From NCBI GenBank assembly GCA_016748015.1, contig JAAOMT010000009.1:101944-140700 (forward strand): a stretch of 38,757 nucleotides of DNA, read 5' to 3'. Source of the DNA: Geosiphon pyriformis (Eukaryota > Glomeromycota > Glomeromycetes > Archaeosporales > Geosiphonaceae). The notes beneath the pieces are model-generated. The model saw nothing but the letters and a program-made list of their open reading frames with translations, was not told the DNA's origin and did not search any database. Of this stretch, positions 1 to 10,829 are shown in pieces; position 1 is the stretch's first letter; each line of letters starts with the position of its first letter. The position numbers and the translations under genes were made by a program.

Positions 1-1080
1 TTTTTTTTTTTTTTTTTTTTTGGAAGATAAGCCATCGCATAACAAGCACGTATAAAAATAGCTTCTTAAAAAGATACCCTGATTTCTCGATGTTTTTGAC
101 GTCCTTGTGTTTCTGAATACCATTATAATTGTCAACAGTGCCATTATTCACACACATCAATATTAAAGTTTAAATCAATTTATTAATCACATAAAGCTTT
201 AAGGAAAAGGTAAAACAGCTAGATGTGAGTGTGACCTTAACCCTCATTTAATCTTCTAATCTTCTTGCAAATATTTTTTCCGTTTTTTTTATCTCTGAAA
301 CCTTTTCTTTGCCAACCCAGAAGAGAATACTCTTTGCAGTAAAAATAATTTCAACAATAAACTACCACTCAAACTTTTAACCCTGGTTGTTTTAATAACT
401 TGGTGGTTGACAGTAAAGAGAAAACCATATTCAAATCATGAACACTACCGGTGTCGCGTGTACAAGAAACATCATTTGCGCCTAAACTAGTAATTTTTCC
501 CATCCCAATTCAAGTGAGATTCTTCTCGTATAATAATTCGAACTTTCTTAATTAGAAACAAATTGCATCGACTAGACAAACAATTATTATTGGACACTTT
601 AGAGTTGAAATTTAAACTTTAGCAAATTTTAGAAATTTTTTGATTTATTTTATCTTTCCGAAAATAAATAACTATTGTTCCTCCAAATATTAAATATATA
701 TTTAAATATCTTTAACAATTAAAAAAATAATAGGTTCAAACCCCGAATTTGAAATAACAACCATTGACAGTCAAAAATATCATCATCGAAAATCGGAACG
801 AAAGCTCATACATAAACAGTCCACAAAAAATTTTTGCTTTATATTAAGTGAAGTGCAACAGCTCACCATTTCCCGAGCCAAGCGCAAAATTCCGTTAAAC
901 AAAAAGTAATTGAAATTTGATTTTCTTGAGTAGTTTAAATTTAATCTATTTTAAACTATTTGAATATATTAAATTATTTATATTTTGTGTATCCAACCAA
1001 ACGTATAACAGGAAGCCCTTTTCTTAAAAAAAAAAATTGCAATTTTTTCATTGGCGATTTTATTTCAACTAAACTCACAT
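1..1080. other. Gene-free upstream stretch
   Basis: The window opens with a run of 21 T. The remaining kilobase is about 70% A+T with stop codons in all frames, and I see no convincing coding segment on either strand. It probably holds the distal promoter of the gene at 1260 and perhaps the edge of a neighbour to the left. Confidence 0.6.
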
Positions 1081-1089
1081 TATAAAAAG
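1081..1089 (+). promoter_or_regulatory. TATA box candidate of the 1260 gene
   Basis: TATAAAAAG lies 179 bases before the ATG at 1260, with no in-frame coding sequence between. The same nonamer occurs before the collagen-like gene at 37949, which supports it as a real core-promoter element here. The transcription start would fall near 1110-1160, giving a leader of about 100-150 bases. Confidence 0.45.
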
Positions 1090-1259
1090 AACCACGGCCA
1101 GGTAACTCGGGCAACATTAACGCGTTCTATCAACAAGTAAAAAATCAGCCAAGAAATCAACATATATTTTATAAAAATCTCTCTTGATTCATTCAAGTTT
1201 CTACAATTCTAGTATCACAAACATAATTTCTCAATCTCAAAATATTAACTCAAGAAAAG

Positions 1260-1700
1260 ATGGAACACCCAACAATTACTGTCGTCACGGCCGCCCACTC
1301 TGTTGACTATCTTGGTCACACTCATAGTTGGGAAGAAACTGATGCCATCTATACTTATAATGAAGTTTGCAAAGAACTTCACAACTTTCACAAAAAGTGT
1401 CGTGAAGATCATGAAAAGCCTGAATATTTGCAAAAGGTTGAACTCTATAAAGAACTTTCAAAAAAACGTGCACTCAAAGAGAATAAACGTGGAGCTCGAT
1501 CTCTAAGTGTTTCTGCTGGTAGTGATGTACCAAGAAAACCTGTTCTTCAATCCAAGAAATCTAAGGATCCTCTTAAAAAATTGCAACAGGGGGAATGGTT
1601 GCAAGAGAAAAGGCTTTTAAGACAAAAGAATGCTCTTTGGCGCCGCATGGGTGTCATCAAGAGTGGAAGATTAGTTGATCCTTTGTCATTGAATTGGTAA
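1260..1700 (+). CDS. Unrecognised basic 146-residue protein
   Basis: I do not recognise this protein family. The frame opens with ATG in an A-rich context (AAGAAAAGATGG) and closes with TAA after 146 codons, with no intron needed. The N-terminal third has His, Trp and Tyr (THSWEETDAIYTY, about residues 21-33). The middle (about 34-72) is charged and probably helical, with a lysine/glutamate-rich segment. Residues 75-105 are basic and Ser-rich, disordered-looking and able to act as a nuclear signal. The C-terminus (about 106-146) is amphipathic and ends in PLSLNW; the GEWLQEKRLL and NALWRRMG stretches look like a conserved helical motif. There is no signal peptide or membrane segment. A nuclear or cytosolic role is a guess from composition only. 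Codon use looks like real coding sequence, clearly more balanced than the flanks. Confidence 0.75.
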   Translation: MEHPTITVVTAAHSVDYLGHTHSWEETDAIYTYNEVCKELHNFHKKCREDHEKPEYLQKVELYKELSKKRALKENKRGARSLSVSAGSDVPRKPVLQSKKSKDPLKKLQQGEWLQEKRLLRQKNALWRRMGVIKSGRLVDPLSLNW

Positions 1701-2261
1701 TTATAAAGTTTTGTCTTTTGGTTTTTTTTCTAAAAACATGGCGATGCACACCCTTTTTCAAATTTTAATCTCCCCCCCCCCCTCCCCTGAGTTTCAATTC
1801 TGGAAAACTTATAGATTAAATCCTTTTTCTCATCATATGACCTTAAATCTTATTTTTTATTATTATTCTTAAATGAACGAGTTTCCTTTTATGTTTTCAA
1901 CGCAAACCAAAACTTCTTACCTCCCTTTTTTCCCGGGGAAAGAGCTCATTATTATTAATTATTTCTGGCAACATCACAATTCGACTTTCTATTTTACGAC
2001 AACCAGAAATTCCCATACTCGCTAAAAGATTCTCTGTTTCCTTTTTCGGCAAAAATTGATTAAGAGGCTTATCCATATCATCTTTGAGAGTTTGGCTTGT
2101 TTGGTTTTATTTGACCTGAGCTACAATGAAATTCAATCCTAACCCTATTATTTTACGCTACCTTTATCATATTAAAACTTGACGCCTTATGCGGCCAGCC
2201 CAACCCATTTCTCTTGGTCACACCGCTCTCATCCTTTCCAAAAAGTGATCAATTCGTTTTG
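1701..2261. other. Intergenic spacer with a C11 tract
   Basis: This spacer separates two plus-strand genes and should contain the 3' end of the first and the promoter of the second. A run of 11 C at 1772-1782 followed by TCCCC is the only striking element; no coding segment is visible. Confidence 0.5.
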
Positions 2262-3849
2262 ATGGAGCAGCATGCTTTTAGTCATTATTTGTCTGCAACC
2301 CACCCAAAAAGTGACATTGCGTACGTGTTACCATTGCCCTTATGGTGATGAATGAAAACTTTGATTGGGCTCTCAGAACAGGATTTAGCATAAAATTTTT
2401 TTTTTGCGGCTGTTGCTTAAATTTACCCAATCATCTCTTAATCTTATTGATTACTGGTTTGCTTTCTTGTTCTTTTTTACTTTATTTACGCCAATTTTAA
2501 CAAATTTATCCACTATTAATTTTTTGAATTTTCGTGTATCGCCAAATAATTGCACAAGTCTTTGTTGAACAGCAAACAAACATCAAAGCTAATCAGTAGT
2601 TCTCAATTTTCTTCTATCCCACATCAATAGGCAGAAGGAAAGCGATGTTTTATGGTTATTCGGGCCTTTGTACCAACCTGCGGAACCTGAACATCAAGAT
2701 TTCGATGACGATGAATCGAATAATTGTAATTCGGATTCTTATGATGACTTTAAAACTGTGGTTAAGGACATTCATTCGATTAATTATTCCGGGTCAATGA
2801 CTTCATATTGTATTCCAACACCCAACTACACCTCGCCAATCAAACCTGTCCTCAAGAAGCACGTGGAAACTTCGCCGCTTGAAGACCTTCTTGCTTATTA
2901 CACTTGCTCAGTTCTTTTGAACAACGATAATCAAAAGTCTGGAATTGATCGAAGCCAATTCAATTATGACTCTGACTCTTCATACACATCGGACTCTGAT
3001 AGCAGTACTGACGTGGAAGATACTGACAGCGGCAATAGCAGTGATTCATCTTGCTCTTCTTCAAGTTCTTCAGCTCGACGACATGCAATGTCACGTTTTA
3101 AGCGGTTCACCGAAAAACACATAATGACTCCTAAAAAGAAGAAATCTTTGAGATTTAGTCCGAAACTGGAGCAAGTTCATTACACCCCGACTCACTATAC
3201 TAGAAAGCTGTCCGCTTCTCAATCGAAGAAACGCGCACCACCTCAACGAGTCAATCAAGAGGTCAAAAAGAATCTCGGTGGTGCTTACGACCCGGAAACC
3301 AATGCGTATAAGGCAATTGATGACTTTGCCGCGTTGGCGGCTGGGGTAGGGATCGATATTAAAGGTGTTGGGATGATGGATCCTTGTAATGATTATGACC
3401 AGATTTTTAACTGGGCAAAATCTCAAATAAAAACCAGTGACACCTTTAGCATGTTCTGTGAGGATGGCAAAAAAGCCCCAACCATCTTAAGTCAGAATTT
3501 AAAAACTGCGACAAAATTTTCCATCCCAAAAGCTACCCTAGCCACAAATAGTACAGAGAAATACGAAAAAATGTTGGCAGCTGCCAAAGCAGCCTCATTC
3601 AACACCACACCAAGACGCAAGGTATCCACACAATACAGCAAACCAATATACGATGTGGAATTGTTATCGTCTGATGATGAAGTGGAAATTTTAGGAAATA
3701 ATTCCGAGACCAATTTGTGTTTTGAAGCCCAACCTAGCTCAAATCAGGAAGCCCCCAGTTTAGTGTCCAAATGCGTAAATATCGCCGAGAATGCAAAGGA
3801 TGTCGTCAGTTGGTTTGGCGCCATGCTTTGGGATAGTAGCCTCGTGTAA
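2262..3849 (+). CDS. Acidic/Ser-rich probable nuclear protein, two-exon model
   Basis: I do not recognise the family. The long open frame (393 codons before TAA, from 2668) lacks an ATG at its front. I propose exon 1 at 2262-2320 (ATGGAGCAGC...) spliced to exon 2 at 2631-3849, which joins in phase (GC+G, Ala20) and gives 425 residues. In order: an acidic N-terminal part (EHQDFDDDES near residues 40-49), a Ser/Asp tract (about 132-167), a basic segment with TPKKKKS (about 186-192) that could be a nuclear signal, then SLRFSPKLEQVHY (192-204). Near residues 362-373 the string VELLSSDDEVEI resembles a SUMO-interaction motif. The C-terminus is mildly hydrophobic. Most of it looks disordered, fitting a nuclear regulatory or phospho-regulated protein, but this is inference. 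If the splice model is wrong, the first in-frame ATG is at 2797 (residue 76). Confidence 0.65.
2321..2630 (+). other. Predicted 310-base intron
   Basis: The donor is GTACGT at 2321 and the acceptor CAATAG ends at 2630, with a fungal branch-point match (GCTAAT) near 2588, about 40 bases before the acceptor. Splicing joins an ATG-started frame to the large downstream frame in phase. The size is long for a fungal intron. An in-frame TAA at 2590 blocks simple extension of the downstream frame, so some upstream exon or a much later ATG is required. Confidence 0.55.
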
Positions 3850-5498
3850 ATCTTCACAATTGAGCTAACACAAATCAAAAAGAATCCTATGAACAATTTT
3901 TAACTTGTAAAATAACCATCTCCAAAATACATATGAACAATCGAGTCTTGGGTTTTTTGGCTGCTTTTTAAGGGATATTTATTCTTTGTATATTATATCT
4001 TATTATTCACATATACTCTGGGACAATTTAATTGATCATGTTCTCAAATTGTCGGAACATTAAAATATTCAAAGCCCCTGTTCTTTATTCTAACTAAATA
4101 TGCCCAAGTTCCGTAAACCCTTTGTGAATTTTGTTATATATTTTTCCTTTCTTGATCATTTCTTTAACTATTTTTTATGGCTATTTAGCCTGGACTCAAA
4201 GTATTTCTTCAAGTTCTCAATCTTGATCTCACCACAAATTGTCAACTCTCTGCTATCATATCAAAGACACGTGTAACACGTTTGTCTGATTTCCTTTTAT
4301 CTTAAGCTTCTTCAACAAATCAAATCAAACCAAACCAGACCAGACCATTTTTTTCACTTGACCCAACTACATTTTTAGGTTTATTTTTCAATTTCTGTTC
4401 TGCACACTTTTTTCTTTATAATCTCTGTTTTTGATTCAACTGTGTTTCTACCTATCCTATACCTTCATGAATCTCGTGCTCATGGATTCTGGCTATTTTA
4501 CTCTTTGTTACTAGTCACTGTTCAATTGAGGGTTCTTTCTGTTCACATTTTACAAATTTTCTTGATCATACAATTTACCTTTATTTCAACGCGTTTATCT
4601 CTCTTTGTTCTTGTTTTTGTTCTGTTCTTCAAAGTACGACGCGCGTTTTAATAACTCAGCCAATTCAATTACCTTTACACGAACATTTGCATTTTAAACT
4701 TCCTGACCTTTTTCAATATCGCCAACTTTTATATACCACCATTTAAAACATTAAGATTTTTTCATTTTTCCGCCAACTTACATCCTTTTTGCCTCTTTTT
4801 GTATTCTTCATCTTTATGTGGTTATCTAGGTGTTTTTTTTGGACTAGCTACCCAAAAAAATGCACATTTGAGAAACCAAATAATTCGTCGCATAATTCAT
4901 TGCATTTATTTGTTTCCCACGGTTACTTATCTCCTCAAATCTTAGCATTGTGTGTTTGTGATTTTTGCATTTATTTCTTACCTATCATCTTCATTTCAAT
5001 GAAACTTCTTCGGAACGTCCCATTGGGAACGTTTTTTCGAATCATCCTATTTCTATGAGAATTCATATTTTTCTATGATAGACCGATCATTAACCGACCC
5101 TTTTTTCGCGTTTTCTTGAGACTTTAAAAATCAAGAAAACAGATATGCCCTCCTCATTTTTTTTGTCGATTCATAGTTACTTGATAACGAACGTTTTTGT
5201 TTCCTCGTTCTCCTTATAAGATACTTTAGGAGCTTTGATTTTAAAGTATCTCGTTCATTTTCAACTTTTCATCTGTTCCAGTGCGCTTTCTTCATTCCTT
5301 CACTCTACCTCTTTCTCTCTCATTAAATGGCTCAAACTCTCTACAGCCGATAAATAGACCCTCTTATTTTTCACGTACTTGAAAGGTTTCCTTTTTAGGA
5401 TTAGCACATTCATAACAACTCTTACATCGCTGACAAGACCACCACATTTCATTCACACGCATACGACGCGTAAAGCATATATGGATGATGAAGTTCAT

Positions 5499-5532
5499 GT
5501 TCTGTTCTGTTCTGTTCTGTTCTGTTCTGTTC
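5499..5532 (+). repeat. (TCTGT)n pentanucleotide microsatellite
   Basis: Nearly seven perfect copies of TCTGT lie inside the pyrimidine-rich stretch, close to its 3' end. Confidence 0.95.
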
Positions 5533-6018
5533 ATTTGTGTCTGTTTCCCGAATTATCATTATGTAAATATGCTTTTACGACGTTCGTGTGTTTTCGGTGT
5601 GCTTTGAAAACTGTGACTCGGGTTTTGTTAAAGATTGAGATTAGTATTTAATTTAGAATCCAGCTTTTGATTTAAAATATTAGCTGTTAATAACGCTTAG
5701 AGTACCAAATAGATTAATGAGAGTTCTTGAGATAGAAGGATTGAATTAGAATTAGTAAATGATAATCCGTGATTATTTCCTTTTTGTATCATTTTTTACT
5801 TTTGATATTCAAAATAAAAAATTCGACCGAGGTGTTTTATTTTTCTGTTTGTTTAAACGTCATAATGACGGCAAAATGAGAACGCTGTTGTGTCAAGTTC
5901 AATGCTTAAAATTCGTAAAAGAATCTTTAAATGGGAAGTTCTTAAAATTGATATGTCAAACAGTTCTTTTCTTGTTACATTTTGAAAGGCTTAAAAGACT
6001 TGCATCCTTGGATTTCAT

Positions 6019-6041
6019 ATAATAATAATAATAATAATAAA
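6019..6041 (+). repeat. (ATA)n microsatellite
   Basis: About seven perfect ATA/TAA units, one of several trinucleotide tracts of this class in the window. Confidence 0.9.
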
Positions 6042-7455
6042 AAGGAAATGATTTTTTAGTCAAAAATAACAAATATTAAAGACTTCAATTTATTTCTTGT
6101 GTTATTAATTTATGACATGGAATCAAAAGGTTTCTTTTTCGAATTTTCACAAATGGCTTAAAAAAATTCTTCCAATTTCCATCTCTAATTTACAGCATTG
6201 GAAAGATTTTGCCATGTTAGTGTGAACCAAACATTATGAAATTCCATTTCATTCAAGGCTAGTTAAAAAAACAACAACAAAATTTGGGATCACATTACCA
6301 TTATTCCCATTGTAGGGTTTAGCTTTTTTTTTTTACATTATACATTATTTAATCCAAAATGGGTTAATCCGAAAGCAACAAAAAGAAAATGAACTAAATA
6401 TTTTCTCACGTATCTGTCAAAGTGAAGCTCAGGAGTAAAATGTGACTGATCCACTAAAACACAAACTAATTTCATCACCGGAAATTCCTTAAAAAATTGG
6501 GTTCATTTTGTGCAAAAATGAAGTCATTCGAAAAAAAACACACACACACATCAAAAAAGGGTTTTTTTTGCCATTTCATCATTATTACTTATAGTTGAGA
6601 ATAGGTTCAGGGGTAGTCGTTTCTTTTTAATATGACTAATCTGCAGTAATAAACAAAAAAGTCAATAAGGTCTTTTCGTTTGCAAAATTTTACGATTTCT
6701 TTGGTTAGCGTGGATTTTGACACAACCATACAGATCTAACAAAATAGATGATTATCATCAAGAAAAGGGTTATGAGGAAACTTAATCACTAAAATTTGAT
6801 GAACAAAAAACCTCTTTCTAATCCATAATAAATTCTCAAAGATATAAATATTTATTGATGTAGCGTTCATCATCATTCGGCAACTTAATATACCCATTTC
6901 TGACAAAGAATTATCCATTTATTTTAATTTCATTAATTTTGTTTTTTTGTTTTTTTTTAAAGTGACATCCGAAATTCATTCTTTAAACAATCTCTTTGCG
7001 TTTTACCCTACTTTGGTCACAATGACAAATACATTTAGGTAAAGGCCAGGCTGTGGCCACCAAAAAGTATTATAACATACAGGTATCAAGAAAATTTTTT
7101 GCTAAACAGATGTTAGAATGGGGCTGAATTGATCCGCAAATGACATTAAATTGTTAACAAATTATGCATGAAATGGAAACGTTCGACAGAATTTTGTAAA
7201 TGAGTTGTGTTAAAATGGATTTTTATCATAAATAGTCAAAGATTTTGTTTCTCAATTGTTTTAATGCTTCTACTATATCAATTGAACGATTTTGCATCAA
7301 AGATATTCGGCAAAATTCGTACATTATAAGCATCGGAAATTCCTGATATTTTTAATCAATGATTAATATGCATATAAATCTGGTGATCCTGATAGTAGAT
7401 GATCCTGTAAAAATATTGACAGGATTTTATAAATGGGAGTCAGAATGTATCAAAG

Positions 7456-7457
<2 letters not shown>

Positions 7458-7487
<30 letters not shown>
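7458..7487 (+). repeat. (TAA)10 microsatellite
   Basis: Ten perfect TAA units in noncoding sequence. Confidence 0.95.
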
Positions 7488-10400
7488 GTGTTAATCAACA
7501 TTTATAATTCGCGGGTATCTTTAATGAATTAGGAGTAATATTTTATCGTGTGACCAGATGACCCATCAAAAGCAATGATCCCCAATGGCGGATCCTTTTT
7601 TAAGAAATAAAAATTGTCTCAAACGGTGCAGCGTGTCAAACAATCCAAGATCTGTCAATCGGTTGTCTTTTACCGATTTGGAATTTTGATGAAGAAAAGC
7701 CCCTCATGACCATAGTTCCCAAGATGGAATAATCCCTTGGAGTAAAAATTTTTGTGTTTATGTGACATTGCATTAAGCCACGACTTTTTTTAAATGTTAA
7801 AGGGATCGAGAATTAGTTCCATTCATGCTTAAAAATGAACCCTTCAAACTTTTAGGATCTGTGAAAAGCCATTGGGGGGATCACACAGAAGTGGAATGAA
7901 TGGAGAATTTTACAATTCACAATCTGAAGCTTAGAATTCTCGTTAACATAAAACAACGAAATTATTTCCCCTGAATCCATAAATGATTTTAATTAAAGTT
8001 CAAGTAAAGTTTGGTCATTAGTCTTCCCTTTGATATGATTAAAAACAAAAAAGAGAATATCATGAAAGGTTCTTCAAAATATTATTGTTACAAAAGGAAT
8101 ATCTTGAGGAAAACTTGAAGTTAATTTAGATAAAAAAATAAATCAAGAGTAATTGTTCAAAAGAAAAGTTGGCAATAAAATGATATAAAAGGGTTCTCCT
8201 GCCTTTGTGGAACCAATTCGCTGCATTATTATGTTATGCCTGCTGGAGCTTTATTTTATCTGCTTGTTTATGTTTTGTAACGTTCAAGATTATGCCATGC
8301 ATACTTAAGATTCCTTTTTTGTAAGCAAAGGTCAGACGACCCCAATTCTTCACAGTTTCCTTTTTATAGCTGTGATCAACCCAAGTGAAAGGTTTTTTGT
8401 GCATCTGGAAATTGAGTAGGTATGTTTATTAATGAAGAAAATTCAATAAATACTAAATTAAGGTAACTTGATTGTTGAGAGAACGAGCCTGTCAGTTTTT
8501 ACCACCTTTGGGCCCTATTAGATTTAACATGTGTACCAAGGTAATTGCTATTTAGAGATGATGAGTAATCCTGGCGGCTGGTTGGTGTTTTCCAAAACCT
8601 TGTCCCATCTGAGGAGGTGTTTGGAAAATTTGATTATCTTAAAGGAGTAAAGTTTAAAGCACGTTGTTGACATGGTTTTTTAAGTGAAAACCTGGTTTAG
8701 CTTTCACTATTGTACAAAGAAAAGTTGGGGAAATGGTCAAGCTTTGTATAATGTTGAATAAGTTTGGCAAAACAAATACAATATGATTTTTTTTTGATTT
8801 GAACATCTTTATAAACATCTGGGGGGTATTTGATCGACAAATTTTAGATGCGATAGATATCTCGAAAGTTGTGTATATTTTGAGATCACAAGGACGTCTG
8901 CTTTCAATTGTTCATAAACTATGTTACCAATAGAGGGGGGAATAGTAGTAGATTACAAAAAAATTGTGAATTTTATTTGGATTTTTTTCAAAGAAGGGAT
9001 GATTGTGTGAAACATATGAAAAAGGCATTTATTTTTTTTCCGAGATAAAATTTATTTTTGTAACCAGAAAAAATTTTCAGCGAAACATTAGTTTATTATC
9101 ACTAGCAAAACTATCATCATTTTGAATAAAGGTTTACCAGAAAGCTATATTTTCAAAGAAAATAAGAAGCATTTTATGTGATGAAATACATGGGCAAATG
9201 AAATTTTTTCTTTTTAGCAAACTTTACGTCAAAAGAATCAATTAATTAGAGTTTCGGTTTAGTTTTTAAATCAAAAGAAGGAAGCGAACGAAAAATTTAA
9301 ATTAAAAAGATTTTTACTTTAAATAAACAAGAGTTTAATGGATTATTCAATTAGTGAAAATTTTCCTTTCTTAAATTAATTCTACTTGAAAATTATTTAA
9401 ATGTATATATTTAAAATTTCATAAAAATCTAATTCATTAAGAAAAAATATTGTTACAATTATGCAATAATATGTTTTTTTACATGAACATTGAAAAGACA
9501 TATATCATTTTTTTCATGCAAGAAATAAATTGAAAATTATGATATTGATAACGTTTTAGCATATAGAGTATGTATTTTGAAAGCAAAATACAACTTTAAC
9601 AAGTTTGATTTGGAGATGGTCATGATGGTTGACCAGCTGAATTAGAGTTTGATGTAATGTGGTGTCAAAATTTATAAAAAACAAATTGCAATTTTAAAAT
9701 GAGGAATTACAAATAGTTTGTGTATGAATTAATTTTGTGTAATTAAAAATAATAAATTATGATAATGAATCACGAAAGATTATATTATTTCATAAAAGGG
9801 AGAAATAATAGTTATAATTTATTAAAATATTTCTTTGATAAAAACTATTTTGTATAAGAGGTTCTTTAATAATGTTATTCAACATTTATCGTGACTTTAG
9901 ATCAAAAAAAAATTTTATATTAAAAATCTCTGGATCAATTTGAACCAAAGAATTCATATGTTGTAATTCGACGAATTTGTAAAGTTGAAATCTTTTTTTC
10001 ACCTCCTCGACTCGGAAAAAATATTCAAGTTAAATAAAATTAGTGAAGTTATTAGCATATTTTTGATTCACCAAGCATATATTAAAACGGAGAGGTTATA
10101 CGATGTATATTTGTGTGCCATTTATGAATTTGTTAAATTTATATCTACATAATTAATCCTCATATTCTTCTGAGATTTTTAATTTATTAAACCATAATTT
10201 AAAAAATTAAAAGCTTTCCATTTGTTGTATATTAAACTCAATTTTTGCATAACTTTGAGATAAAATTTCATAATTCATCAATTTAGAGATATAATTCCAA
10301 AATTTACATGGAAATCTGAAAACATATCATCATGGATATATTCAATTGACTTTTTGAATATTCTTTTTTTTTTAAGAGCTGAAACCTTTCGAATTACACC

Positions 10401-10829
10401 ATAAAATATTTAATTATTTTTCCTGATCAAATCAATCAACCAAAAGCAAGTATGCTAAAAATTTAAATTTTTATTTGTATTTTCACAGATTCAAAAATTA
10501 TTTTGAACATTTCAATTTCATAATTAATATATTTTATTGGAATGTGATAAAATCCTAATATTCGATTCATGAATTTAAATACGAAATTTCATTTTTAACA
10601 AAATTTTATATATTTATTGCTGCTTTTTATAGCTTTTCCAAAAACAAAATTCACATTATTAATCAATTTATTTTTCTTGTATTCTGCTTTTAATTGGCTA
10701 ATGGTATCCAAATTTGCTTTTAGTGCATAATCAAAAAATTAAACCAATTCTAGAATTTTTAGATTAGCCAATTTACTATATTTAAAAAACTTTAAAACTT
10801 CACTATACACACAAATCTTTTGATCAAAT

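Noticed and set aside
728-750. GGTTCAAACCCCG resembling a tRNA T-loop
   Set aside because: The five-base T stem does not pair and there is no acceptor, D or anticodon arm in the flanking sequence.
4442-5651. Several 70-90 codon plus-strand frames rich in Phe, Leu and Ser
   Set aside because: They are translations of the pyrimidine-rich stretch, mostly without ATG and without family resemblance.
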